Origin: Endomicrobium sp.
Lineage (GTDB): Bacteria; Elusimicrobiota; Endomicrobiia; Endomicrobiales; Endomicrobiaceae
DNA: 14,710 bases
Direction of reading: 5' to 3'
Assembly (NCBI GenBank): GCA_031273645.1
Contig: JAISRM010000281.1
Location: 1-14,710, forward strand
Both the position numbers and the translations under genes were made by a program. This document shows positions 10,001-14,710 of this stretch, one piece after another; the stretch's first letter is position 1, and every line of letters begins with the position of its first letter. The notes beneath the pieces are model-generated. The model did no database searches. It was not told the DNA's origin and worked only from the letters and a program-made list of their open reading frames with translations.

Positions 10001-13000
10001 TAAAGGCGGTGATTTCTAAGGAGTTTGAAAAATCAAAGAAGGTTAAAAAACTAAAGGATGGTAAAAAACCATTCTATTTACATAAACGGGTAAAAACGAT
10101 ATATAGCGTGGTAGAAAAACTTACTGCCCCTAGAAAAAAGGACAAGCAGGGCGCAAGCGTTGAAGCATTTGATAAAATTGAAGATATAGGCGACGGCATA
10201 AAAAGAACAGAAGCTGATTTAGTCAGAATAAACGAGCAGAAAGAAAAAATACAAGATCTTCTCGGATTTCATGTGATTGTAACCGATTCGGCTGATAGAG
10301 ACAAGGTGATAAAAGTCATTGAAGAATTCTTTTCACAACCTGCCGGCGATTCGCAACCTATTGACTGGGAAATTAAGGAAGAGCCTAAGTACGAAAGCGA
10401 AGGGCAAAAAGGGTTTACAAGGTATAAATTAACAATATTTTATGCAGGAGATCCTATTCTTGAAGTTGTAATTTATTCAGAAACACAAGACAAAAATGAA
10501 AGGTGGGCGGACATTCCGGCGGCTGTCGTTAAATTTGCTTTAGCGCATGTCTATTATAAACTTGGCGCAGAAAATAAAGAGTTTGACAACCCTTATTTAG
10601 ATAACATAATAGCTATGATTATTAAATTTGAACAGTTTGGAATACGCGAAGCCAAGCCTAAAACGCAGCTGTTTAAAATAGATGAAGGAGTCTCTTTAAA
10701 GATAATTTTTGATAAAGAAGACCTGAAAGAAAATCTTAAAACCATAACTTCCAGCCTTTATGAAGAAAATAAAAGATATGCCGTTATAATGAAAAATGGA
10801 AAACCTCATATTACGTCTTATCCGGTCGGTTCTACGGTTTTTGATATAGTTTCATCCACAGTTTTTGCCGATGGTAAAAAATATGTTCTGAAATCTTCCG
10901 GCGGGGAAATTATTTTAGGAAAACTGCCGGATTCTATCGACGGCAAAACAAAAACAGAAATAGCGGAATATGAAATGATAGAAGCTTCTGACGGCCAATA
11001 TTATAAAGACGAACCGCAAACTTTCAGGGCAAAAGTTTTAAATTTAGGCTATCTCGGAGAAAGAGACAGCGAGGAGCCGGCATTTATAAAGAAATTTAAA
11101 GAAGAATCTTCAAGTGAAGAGAAAGAAATAAGAGAAGCCCTTGATTCGTATGCGCTTTATTTCGGATTACAAGATGTTGATGAGCTTTATTGCGCAATTA
11201 ACGCCGGATTGATAACAGAAAAAGAGACAATAGATTTTCTTTTGTTAACAAATAAGTATATTGTTGAAATACAAACCGACAGTCTTAGCGACGGAGAAAA
11301 AGAAGGATACAGAATTCAGGATTTAATCAATAAACCGGAATTTGAAAGTTTTAAAAATAAAATTACATATGTAAAAGAAAACCCGCTTGAGCCTAATAAA
11401 TTTCAATCGGGAGTAAAGATTATTTTTGAAGGCTCTCAAAAGGAATTGAAAGACTTTTTGGACAAAGTGTATGCTGAATCTGAAAAAGCTAACAAGCCGC
11501 TGAGGCGGCCTAAGGTAAAAGAGGATAAAAAGACTGGAACTTTGGCAGATGAATATTTTGTTAACCGCGCTATGAATGCCTTAAAAATTGCGATTAAAGG
11601 CGTTACGGCGCTGGGCGAAAACGTGTGGGCTGTTGCCGGAGATATCTTAGATAAGATGGGTTCTTCCGTTTTTACGGTTCTTGAACAATACTTTGTAAAT
11701 TCTTCTTTTGACGGACAGTATTACGACGAAGATGAACTTGTTTTAACTTCTGAAGCCTTTGAAATAGCCGAACTTATAAAGTCCGAGTTTACGGATGAAA
11801 AATTTTCAGATTACGCCGTCGATTTTGTGATTTCTACAAGACCTGAACTCATTTTCAACGAAAATTCCTATATTATGTCAAGCTTTCAAGTCGATGATAA
11901 AACAAAGAAAATTACATTGTTTCTGCATAAAGCGTTTCTTGAAGCCATGAAAGATTTGAGTTATAAAGAGCGCGCGGCTTTATTTGAGGCTCTTGTTTAC
12001 CATGAAACTCAGGAATATTTTGAAAGCATTAATTTGGGAGCTAAATTCAACATAAATTCTTTTCATGATTTTTTAAGAGAGTCGTATGCTTCTCAGAGAA
12101 ACCTCATGGATTTTGCCGCGCAGACTGCAAAAAGCGTTATGGAGCAAAGATATCAAAGGCGCGATATTGCCGGCGAGATTGCCGCCGAACTTGTAAAATC
12201 GCAAAGCATTGATGATAATCCGGCTGATATGATTTTGATTCTTGGCAACGACGAACCCGCTACTTTTGAAAAAGCTCTTGATTTGTATGCAAAAGGGCTT
12301 GCAAAAAAAATAGCGGTTTCCGGAGGAATAGGCAGGCTTACCGATCCGCTTAAAGAAAAAGCTTTAAGTCTTGGCATAAATGCCGATATGTCGGGCATGA
12401 GAGAAGCCGATATTATCAAATTGATTCTTTTGCATTTTGCCGCGCAACAAGGCATAGAGCTTAAAGACGAAGACATTTTGACGGATCATACGGCTTCAAA
12501 CACTAACGAGAATTTCAATAATGACGCGGTAAAAAATTATATAGATTCAATAATAAAATCCGGCCGCAAAGCAAGAATCGCATATATACAAAAACCCATT
12601 CAGCAGTTTAGGGCTTATGCGGCTTTTAACGCCGTTTTTGAAAATCAGATAAGGAAAAATGAAGTTGAAGGAATAAGCGTTGGTCTTGATGATTTTTACA
12701 AAGAAACCGGCGCCGATTCTATTGCGCAAGACGCCGCATCAGAACTTATAAGGCTTATTGTCTATTCTTTAAAGGGAGACGTTTTGCCCGCAATAAACGA
12801 TTTAGGCATGCTTTTTGAAGGAGCGTTTTCGTCGGGCATTTGGCTTAAAACCGCTGTTTTAGTAGAGGGTTCACAAAAGGCTGCTGCAATTAAAAAAGAG
12901 CTTCTTCAAATAATTAAAAATACGGCTAAAGACGGAAAGCAAATGTTTCCGGACAAAAAAACTTTGTTAGACGCTTTAAGCGAAAAAATTTCAAGAAATT

Positions 13001-14710
13001 CTTTCCAATTTGCAGAAATGGAATTGTTTATAAATTCAATATATGAAGAAGAGTCCGCAGTTTTGCCTTTAAAAACCGTTAAAGACGCCGCTGCAAGCCT
13101 GATAAAACTGCCTTCGGCGATAATCAATAAAATAATTGAATCGTGGGATATACCGTCGTATTTAAAAGACGCTTCAAGGCTGTTTGTGTTTGATACTGCT
13201 TGGCCTCAAGGTCAGTTGTGCGCTTATATGGGTTCTTGGGGTTCAAAATCTTTTTCTTTAACTTATGCGTCCGATATAGACGCGGAAAATATTTTATTTG
13301 ACGGCGTCGTAATTGAGGCTGAAGACGGAAATGTCGAGGTCGGTTTAGGGCTTGTAAAATCAAAAACGCAATACGGGGATTTTTACAATATAGTTTTTTC
13401 CGTTCCGCAGAACTTTGATATAACTCTGGTAAAACTCAATCTCATTAATTTAATTCTTTCAAACAGTTCCATAAAAGATCGTTTGTACGAACACGGATTG
13501 GATTTAAGAGGCATTTCAAAACCCGTTTACGTAAACGACAGAGGCATAGAACTCGGCGGAACTTTTAACGGCATAAGCATTGTAAGCCTTGAGGCTAAAG
13601 ACGCCGCTTTGTTTAACGCAAAAAAAGGCTGGCTTGCCGACTTAACCGACAGGCGCGCGGCAAGCGTTGAAGAAAAATCCCGCATAATCGCCTCAGCCGC
13701 AATAGCTGCCGGAGAAATTTCGGCAGTTGAGGCCGCAAGCGAAAAAGAGGCGCTTTACAATGAAAAACTGACGGTTTCTTCAATGCTTAAAAATGACGGC
13801 GACAGCGGCATAGGCGAAATAACAGCGGTAAAAAATTACGCCGATTCCGTGTTAAAAAAGTCGGGCGTAGGCGGCTTTACAATGCAGGATATTGCAGCAG
13901 AAGGCTATCCTCTTATAGCCGACTGGATGCTTTTAGATTTGTCCGCTTTACAAGAGGCGCAGCAAATTATAAGCCAAAGCGATATTGAAGGCGGCATTGA
14001 CGAAAAAGAAACCGTCAACAGAGAACTTGTTGCGCAAAGAAAATTAAAAGCCGCCGTCAAACTGTATTTGGCTGTTAAAGATAAAAACGTTCTTTCGTCT
14101 ATAGAAAAATATTATGCCGAAAATAAAGAGCTTATTGATAATTTTTCTAAATCTGAATTTGAAAAGTATAATAACTTGTTTGAAAATATCGGAGAAAGTG
14201 AATTTACGGCCGTTATCGCCATGCAGCAAATGTTTTTTGAGCGTCAGTTGAAAGAAGTTTTAAATTCTATTGAAGGCATGAATATTTCTATGAGCCTTAA
14301 AAATACCGATAAATCAAATGTCGGCGCGGCAATAAGAAAATGGGCGATGCTTGGCATAACTTCTTTTACGCTGGAGAATGACAATATTGACGAAGAATTT
14401 CTCAAAGTTCTTAAGGAAGAAACTTCCGCTTTGGCAAGAGAGGGCTATTTTGTTTCAGTTTCAATAAAGCTTGCCTCAGACAATATCGGGCAAAACGCTT
14501 TAGACGCAATTATGCGTTACGGTTTTACGCCGGTAATTCCTTTTAGCCAAATGGATAAAATTAAAATAAAAGACGGCTACAGGGCGGAAATAGACGACGC
14601 TTCTTTAATTTCAAATTCAGACATAAAACAAATGCTCTCAGAGGCGGCTTTGGCGGGAGCGCTTTTTGTCGATTATCCGATAGGCTTATTATGGGGTGAA
14701 AAAACTTCTT
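3925..14710 (+). CDS. Giant exported multidomain protein (3' end outside window)
   Basis: From ATG 3925 the frame stays open for 3,595 codons to the window edge, with no stop. I read every codon. The start follows the lipoprotein stop by 28 bases, has only a weak ribosome binding site (GGA), and begins a clear signal peptide. By eye the domain order is: ChaN/EreA/Tiki-like (about residues 50-490), HExxE domain copy 1 (701-790), GlnD-like nucleotidyltransferase half (1313-1725), Rel-like HD (1740-1964), synthetase (2047-2240), TGS (2285-2339), helical (2402-2441), HExxE domain copy 2 (2631-2723), YdcF/DUF218-like (2763-2953), then unassigned sequence. Catalytic residues are partly lost in the GlnD and HD parts. 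Cytosolic-type signalling folds in a protein with an export signal suggest re-use as structural or binding domains, but activity is not excluded. Only four Cys occur after the signal peptide in the stretches I inspected closely, so extensive disulfide bonding is unlikely. Function is unknown. Confidence 0.9.
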   Translation, partial: MKRKFVSFFICVCLVSSSIPLSAPDVYAKTLSAADITSGVSITDASFKNNSSHLVFNVQDLHFNIEAQKKIFSLLERIDQFYPDFELYLEGASKKSNFEWLYGSLGKKGADAFIEALFDGGNLTGAEYFAAKHSKEINPLEEKETYNNNLILFADIIENRDAISVLADLLESRLSSLRNKYFSLAQIGLYGAYFSFHAGTLPEEKYFKYLKNEAAKNAVEINDYPNISLYLLVSGQASSVSQKKLQSQMNEFFSNLKNVLSYQQYVQLMSLANSPDDRQAFISYLYQNRESLGLAKYPQLYKFAVSLATADKLNHIDFMLEENELVRSIASGALKNADAGNVFFLSQFAIVYKKVLSGQASPYEYEYYKKELNKFKSILSSYGGAALLKDFDYYETQAQAFNDANLLRNSIFVNKMFGDVKSPASLERAFGVSANAKAALQSSSKTKIKVIIAGGFHTSGINKILNEERNISNVSFTPKIFSKTQDYPQKYVEYARAISAAETSAINTPDLYNMPASAFVKTVVNSAAQLKKSSFPQERLKEAIEAKPEIKSAQVDFTENASGQPVISVTYEDNDGNEFSVSTDDNINDAESERRITTLGEFFTPEAVKQLLNYSITDAVFNAVSSMIFARYANKSVDTIDSFKQKLIKGDYDVSTILKFANQEFLQRIAISIFTNRRINNYKEDITEIFREKFKEQLGKEVEIIVSNTQNLISEDGWCFAALETNKKGAVFYVHNELIEKLAAYENKYMQVMINAIVQHEMYEQQALYNVSPNTGRTTIHESFGKYLELQGLPADQPEGTDLNARNSHNFHQYLKSDHFEKFLLEESFQSGNSSKEIEERVKDQKKVLIFADSLLDSVVTRHSDVQYLEKLGNVSDNAEIANDLLMLRLEDETAIEKYANKIADRIGKMNIEREGITIVCRKTVPENVTSKVAKAVQAKFPISKNPVKLVYIHQDDFMNDVSLSSKTRHSMLREHFHIDEVDENGEKMPEKIYARNIVLLADTYKTGAIFAAESGTLYKYKPKNIFPLAMIDISGAVFAEEGQRSEDAGKNNLQEYFFNRFILGNKQSEINDLNFKFEAEKFVSENNSILIRNIISTKGDVSKYVYAALYHIIEIANDKDIDKNIRERYADLFDALINEVGSKDYFKSSQKNRIFNALIKRDGSDDSKDSAAIENIMANLIKIARGNVKSAPKMLITAYNVYKSAIPDNSLDPYLSFIEYIAEEKNIDRDKGKGKDEDRRIFTVSQKDYEQWRMEPFTLIAYAKLSGYEKIDINLDSIDNEKEIILRTAAQKEQISVIEEFKDEQPIRYHVSSKEKEFLQSRVEALKKYLKEARDEFNAAIMQYQRADANEKIRMEASIFKATEIYSQSVKKVMLHARYFVKEALAAREAGAIHLTDEDYSILVGGSLSKGNITSDSDVYYNIISRDKQMSQVMENNFVPMYEYLLREAGLSVFMSEGNLDSYIGSINVHKDISFLGTMNISDSRGVATFIDYEELKLSEEYLLLLEKRLDEQKQKDMSINKRTGVKDDIVKDDMSIYEYPNNGIFAKYKKECADFLSGKQGKTNIDSLLAQIEEVIYPGLQIVKEGTFARNDRKVNGKLTFSQNLFAAAYRNLGSDDAETFDHRWHFRTIDLLLKHMFLKHIQDLKLKEVDPKILDFQKNTGDFLKYLQEAKVINDSDAKNLYDAWRVLKIARQEKVSSKKSEKWTKMSEEEKRVIKILNKFISDHSEKISRIPEEKSPVSIAIGIAASSLSYDQYQIAQRRVEHYAYMYGDDPDYFAALLILDCKDEDIETYLKNVGNFVSEDIKKKISGIINFLKSIPNLPKYDELEDGSFALQNYMNIIFKAVANDPDALIAVFADRLQDMLSSKDLLVQIDGDIDRITQDINENGIYLTVAEKRSDKILISGSRAEIERLSKELESKKAEKQKVSAVSEEKIKLFYSVFVPMTSRLGFGRAFEYLRNMPFVQESPDGYINTINDIRYRMTKAYRKTEAYYKTKAMDGDDASIFFNYNRLDEELSTLDESLKAVISKEFEKSKKVKKLKDGKKPFYLHKRVKTIYSVVEKLTAPRKKDKQGASVEAFDKIEDIGDGIKRTEADLVRINEQKEKIQDLLGFHVIVTDSADRDKVIKVIEEFFSQPAGDSQPIDWEIKEEPKYESEGQKGFTRYKLTIFYAGDPILEVVIYSETQDKNERWADIPAAVVKFALAHVYYKLGAENKEFDNPYLDNIIAMIIKFEQFGIREAKPKTQLFKIDEGVSLKIIFDKEDLKENLKTITSSLYEENKRYAVIMKNGKPHITSYPVGSTVFDIVSSTVFADGKKYVLKSSGGEIILGKLPDSIDGKTKTEIAEYEMIEASDGQYYKDEPQTFRAKVLNLGYLGERDSEEPAFIKKFKEESSSEEKEIREALDSYALYFGLQDVDELYCAINAGLITEKETIDFLLLTNKYIVEIQTDSLSDGEKEGYRIQDLINKPEFESFKNKITYVKENPLEPNKFQSGVKIIFEGSQKELKDFLDKVYAESEKANKPLRRPKVKEDKKTGTLADEYFVNRAMNALKIAIKGVTALGENVWAVAGDILDKMGSSVFTVLEQYFVNSSFDGQYYDEDELVLTSEAFEIAELIKSEFTDEKFSDYAVDFVISTRPELIFNENSYIMSSFQVDDKTKKITLFLHKAFLEAMKDLSYKERAALFEALVYHETQEYFESINLGAKFNINSFHDFLRESYASQRNLMDFAAQTAKSVMEQRYQRRDIAGEIAAELVKSQSIDDNPADMILILGNDEPATFEKALDLYAKGLAKKIAVSGGIGRLTDPLKEKALSLGINADMSGMREADIIKLILLHFAAQQGIELKDEDILTDHTASNTNENFNNDAVKNYIDSIIKSGRKARIAYIQKPIQQFRAYAAFNAVFENQIRKNEVEGISVGLDDFYKETGADSIAQDAASELIRLIVYSLKGDVLPAINDLGMLFEGAFSSGIWLKTAVLVEGSQKAAAIKKELLQIIKNTAKDGKQMFPDKKTLLDALSEKISRNSFQFAEMELFINSIYEEESAVLPLKTVKDAAASLIKLPSAIINKIIESWDIPSYLKDASRLFVFDTAWPQGQLCAYMGSWGSKSFSLTYASDIDAENILFDGVVIEAEDGNVEVGLGLVKSKTQYGDFYNIVFSVPQNFDITLVKLNLINLILSNSSIKDRLYEHGLDLRGISKPVYVNDRGIELGGTFNGISIVSLEAKDAALFNAKKGWLADLTDRRAASVEEKSRIIASAAIAAGEISAVEAASEKEALYNEKLTVSSMLKNDGDSGIGEITAVKNYADSVLKKSGVGGFTMQDIAAEGYPLIADWMLLDLSALQEAQQIISQSDIEGGIDEKETVNRELVAQRKLKAAVKLYLAVKDKNVLSSIEKYYAENKELIDNFSKSEFEKYNNLFENIGESEFTAVIAMQQMFFERQLKEVLNSIEGMNISMSLKNTDKSNVGAAIRKWAMLGITSFTLENDNIDEEFLKVLKEETSALAREGYFVSVSIKLASDNIGQNALDAIMRYGFTPVIPFSQMDKIKIKDGYRAEIDDASLISNSDIKQMLSEAALAGALFVDYPIGLLWGEKTS
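4072..5392 (+). other. ChaN/EreA/Tiki-like domain in the giant protein
   Basis: About residues 50-490. A beta-strand leads into Gln59-Asp-Leu-His62, and the next strand ends in Glu90-Gly91. After a long helical insert, a strand leads to Gly454-Gly-Phe-His457-Thr. A G-x-x-H element near the end, paired with an acidic/His element and a Glu near the beginning, is the signature pattern of the ChaN/EreA/TraB-Tiki superfamily of predicted metal-dependent hydrolases. The first GxxH is replaced by QDLH. The insert between the motifs is unusually long and almost entirely helical. The family assignment rests on motif pattern only. Confidence 0.5.
5401..6024 (+). other. Unassigned linker region of the giant protein
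   Basis: About residues 493-700. It holds a short acidic beta-rich patch (545-590), then helices. I recognise no family. Confidence 0.4.
6025..6294 (+). other. HExxE...H putative metal-binding domain, copy 1
   Basis: About residues 701-790. A beta-hairpin ends in Tyr-Val-His735, a helix carries His760-Glu761-x-x-Glu764, and a further His781 follows. The spacing His-25-His-21-His is the same as in copy 2 at 2631-2723. The pattern suggests a zinc-binding, peptidase-like fold (strand, then HExxE helix, then downstream His). Metal binding and catalysis are inferred from the pattern. Confidence 0.6.
6295..7860 (+). other. Unassigned alternating alpha/beta and helical region
   Basis: About residues 791-1312. 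It starts with alpha/beta segments (a strand-like VLIFAD at about 848, ITIVCRK near 918, KLVYIHQDDF near 950, NIVLLADTY near 998), suggesting one or two Rossmann-like domains. A long helical stretch follows, with a charged low-complexity patch (Lys-Gly-Lys-Gly-Lys-Asp) around residue 1233. I recognise no family. Confidence 0.4.
7861..9099 (+). other. GlnD-like nucleotidyltransferase half in the giant protein
   Basis: About residues 1313-1725, resembling the N-terminal half of GlnD (PII uridylyltransferase). A helical stretch (KKYLKEARDEF at about 1328) precedes the polymerase-beta-type motif Gly1406-Gly-Ser1408, Lys1411-Gly1412, Ser1418-Asp1419-Val-Tyr1421. GlnD has SDVD at the last position, so the second metal-binding Asp is Tyr here. 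Downstream, KDISFLGTMNISDSR near 1473 and a helical block with LQEAKVINDSDAKNLYDAW near 1670 match the GlnD linker pattern (an insert ahead of the 'L...g.lt..E...L..a..fL' helices). With Asp1421 missing, transferase activity is doubtful unless another residue substitutes. Confidence 0.7.
8503..8531 (+). repeat. Short in-frame tandem repeat
   Basis: Two copies of a 15-base unit (GTGAAAGACGACATC and GTGAAAGACGACAT plus G) encode two Val-Lys-Asp-Asp units in a charged loop of the GlnD-like part. It looks like a recent small duplication. Confidence 0.75.
9142..9816 (+). other. Rel/SpoT-like HD hydrolase domain, HD dyad lost
   Basis: About residues 1740-1964. It follows the Rel hydrolase pattern in order: a helix at YDQYQIAQRRVEHY; AALLILD at 1780-1786, where Rel/SpoT has AALLHD; NYMNIIFKAVANDPDALIAVFADRL with Ala1860-Asp1861-Arg-Leu (Rel: KLADRLHNM); and YSVFVPMTSRLG at 1942-1953 (Rel: YaPLAxRLG). 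The His-Asp that gives the HD superfamily its name is Ile-Leu here, so ppGpp hydrolysis is not expected. Asp1861 is retained. Confidence 0.7.
9883..9930 (+). repeat. Degenerate 18-base in-frame repeat
   Basis: Units starting at 9883, 9901 and 9919 encode Lys/Glu-Ala-Tyr-x-Lys-Thr twice and then a partial unit. They lie in the linker between the HD-like and synthetase-like domains. Confidence 0.6.
10063..10644 (+). other. Rel/SpoT-like (p)ppGpp synthetase domain in the giant protein
   Basis: About residues 2047-2240. Arg2055-x-Lys2057 then Ile-Tyr-Ser (2059-2061) and Lys2065 match the Rel 'GRxKxxYSixxKm' motif. Gln-Asp2111-Leu-Leu-Gly matches 'DLlaiR', where the Asp binds metal. Leu-Glu2180-Val-Val-Ile-Tyr-Ser matches 'EvQIRT', where the Glu is catalytic. 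The 'NGYqSlHT' motif is weak: Gly2163-Phe-Thr-Arg-Tyr-Lys, with Phe in place of the guanine-stacking Tyr and no His. The core acidic and basic residues are present but the substrate loop is divergent, so activity is uncertain. Confidence 0.68.
10777..10941 (+). other. TGS-like domain after the synthetase
   Basis: About residues 2285-2339. Tyr-Ala-Val-Ile-Met-Lys-Asn-Gly, then Pro2300-Val-Gly-Ser-Thr-Val-Phe-Asp2307 matches the TGS pattern 'vfTPkG...LPkGaTvlDfA', then beta strands. The position directly after a synthetase domain is that of TGS in Rel proteins. Confidence 0.62.
11128..11250 (+). other. Rel-type helical domain
   Basis: About residues 2402-2441. The run Tyr-Phe-Gly-Leu-Gln-Asp-Val-Asp-Glu-Leu-Tyr, then Ile-Asn-Ala-Gly-Leu-Ile-Thr and a final Leu-Leu-Leu fits the Rel 'fgf.d.eELyaaiG.G.is...v...L' pattern. 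The following 11251-11520 has an alternating strand/helix pattern, and an ACT-like fold is possible but unproven. Confidence 0.6.
11815..12093 (+). other. HExxE...H putative metal-binding domain, copy 2
   Basis: About residues 2631-2723. A strand ends in Leu-Phe-Leu-His2668, a helix carries His2693-Glu-x-x-Glu2697, and His2714 follows. The spacing (25 then 21 residues) equals that of copy 1. Both copies also share a preceding Val-(Asp/Glu)-(Ile/Phe)-(Ile/Val) strand. The copies flank the GlnD-like and Rel-like modules. Confidence 0.65.
12211..12783 (+). other. YdcF/DUF218-like domain
   Basis: About residues 2763-2953. It begins with MILILGND (ending 2776), then a helix and Val-Ser-Gly-Gly (2798-2801), then Thr-Ala-Ser-Asn2859-Thr2860-x-Glu2862-Asn2863, then a strand with QKP followed by Arg2896-Ala2897-Tyr. 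This fits the 'LG...SGG...nTxEN...hRA' sequence of the DUF218 family, whose members are Rossmann-like proteins of the envelope and the cytosol. Most family positions are kept. The usual ligand and reaction are not established. Confidence 0.68.
12784..14710 (+). other. Unassigned C-terminal part seen in this window
   Basis: About residues 2954-3595, ending at the window edge. A helical part (to about 3085) is followed by a beta-rich block (about 3087-3220, with Trp/Gly-rich hairpins at Ala-Tyr-Met-Gly-Ser-Trp-Gly). Long Ala/Glu-rich helices follow (3230-3470). The tail alternates strands and helices (Ile-Thr-Ser-Phe-Thr-Leu-Glu at about 3480, Phe-Val-Ser-Val-Ser-Ile at 3511-3516, Tyr-Gly-Phe-Thr-Pro-Val-Ile at 3532-3538). 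This could be the start of a TIM-barrel-like domain. No family is recognised. Confidence 0.45.

Noticed and set aside
12303..12310. A8 run within the giant gene as a possible frameshift error or slippage site
   Set aside because: The frame continues with intact YdcF-like motifs on both sides, so no shift is needed.
4045..14229. Many minus-strand open frames of 60-136 codons under the giant gene
   Set aside because: Long coding DNA with AT-rich codons commonly opens antisense frames; none has a plausible start context or protein character and the plus frame is continuous.
1..14710. Transposon, prophage, CRISPR or tRNA features
   Set aside because: No inverted terminal repeats, integrase, repeat-spacer pattern or cloverleaf sequence was seen on either strand.

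Overview
The window carries one strand-coherent block of four plus-strand genes, and most of it is a single giant reading frame. It looks like a low-to-moderate GC Gram-negative-type bacterium: clear signal peptides, a probable lipoprotein, sigma70-like promoter boxes, and A/T-ending codons such as AGA and ATA. The combination of an enormous exported multidomain protein with this composition recalls uncultured lineages such as Elusimicrobiota or Omnitrophota. That placement is a hunch from gene style, not something the sequence proves. I saw no RNA genes, transposases, CRISPR arrays or integration sites.

Layout. (1) 39-1307: an exported protein with YD/RHS-like repeats and its own strong terminator at 1338-1377. 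(2) A good sigma70-type promoter (1392-1420) then starts what looks like a three-gene operon. (3) 1460-3154: an FtsH-type AAA+ zinc protease with almost no extracytoplasmic domain. (4) 3132-3896: a probable lipoprotein of unknown family whose start overlaps the protease gene. (5) 3925 to the window edge: an uninterrupted frame of 3,595 codons, with a signal peptide and no stop before the window ends.

The giant protein, read by eye from its translation, contains in order: signal peptide; a ChaN/EreA/Tiki-like domain; a region without a recognised family; a small HExxE...H domain (copy 1); an unrecognised stretch; the N-terminal half of a GlnD-like nucleotidyltransferase; a complete Rel/SpoT-like series (HD, synthetase, TGS, helical); a second HExxE...H domain with the same histidine spacing as copy 1; a YdcF/DUF218-like domain; and about 640 residues that I cannot assign. 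Key residues are partly lost: the second Asp of the GlnD-type DxD is Tyr, and the HD dyad of the Rel hydrolase is Ile-Leu. Several synthetase-core residues are kept.

The most interesting points are these: two cytosolic nucleotide-signalling modules (GlnD-like and Rel-like) fused in tandem inside a protein with an export signal; their position between two copies of the same putative metal-binding domain, in an apparently more AT-rich segment; and co-transcription with a membrane protease and a lipoprotein. One reading is an envelope or secreted giant protein that has re-used signalling folds as scaffold or binding domains, with the membrane protease handling its quality control or maturation. 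That functional story is inference.
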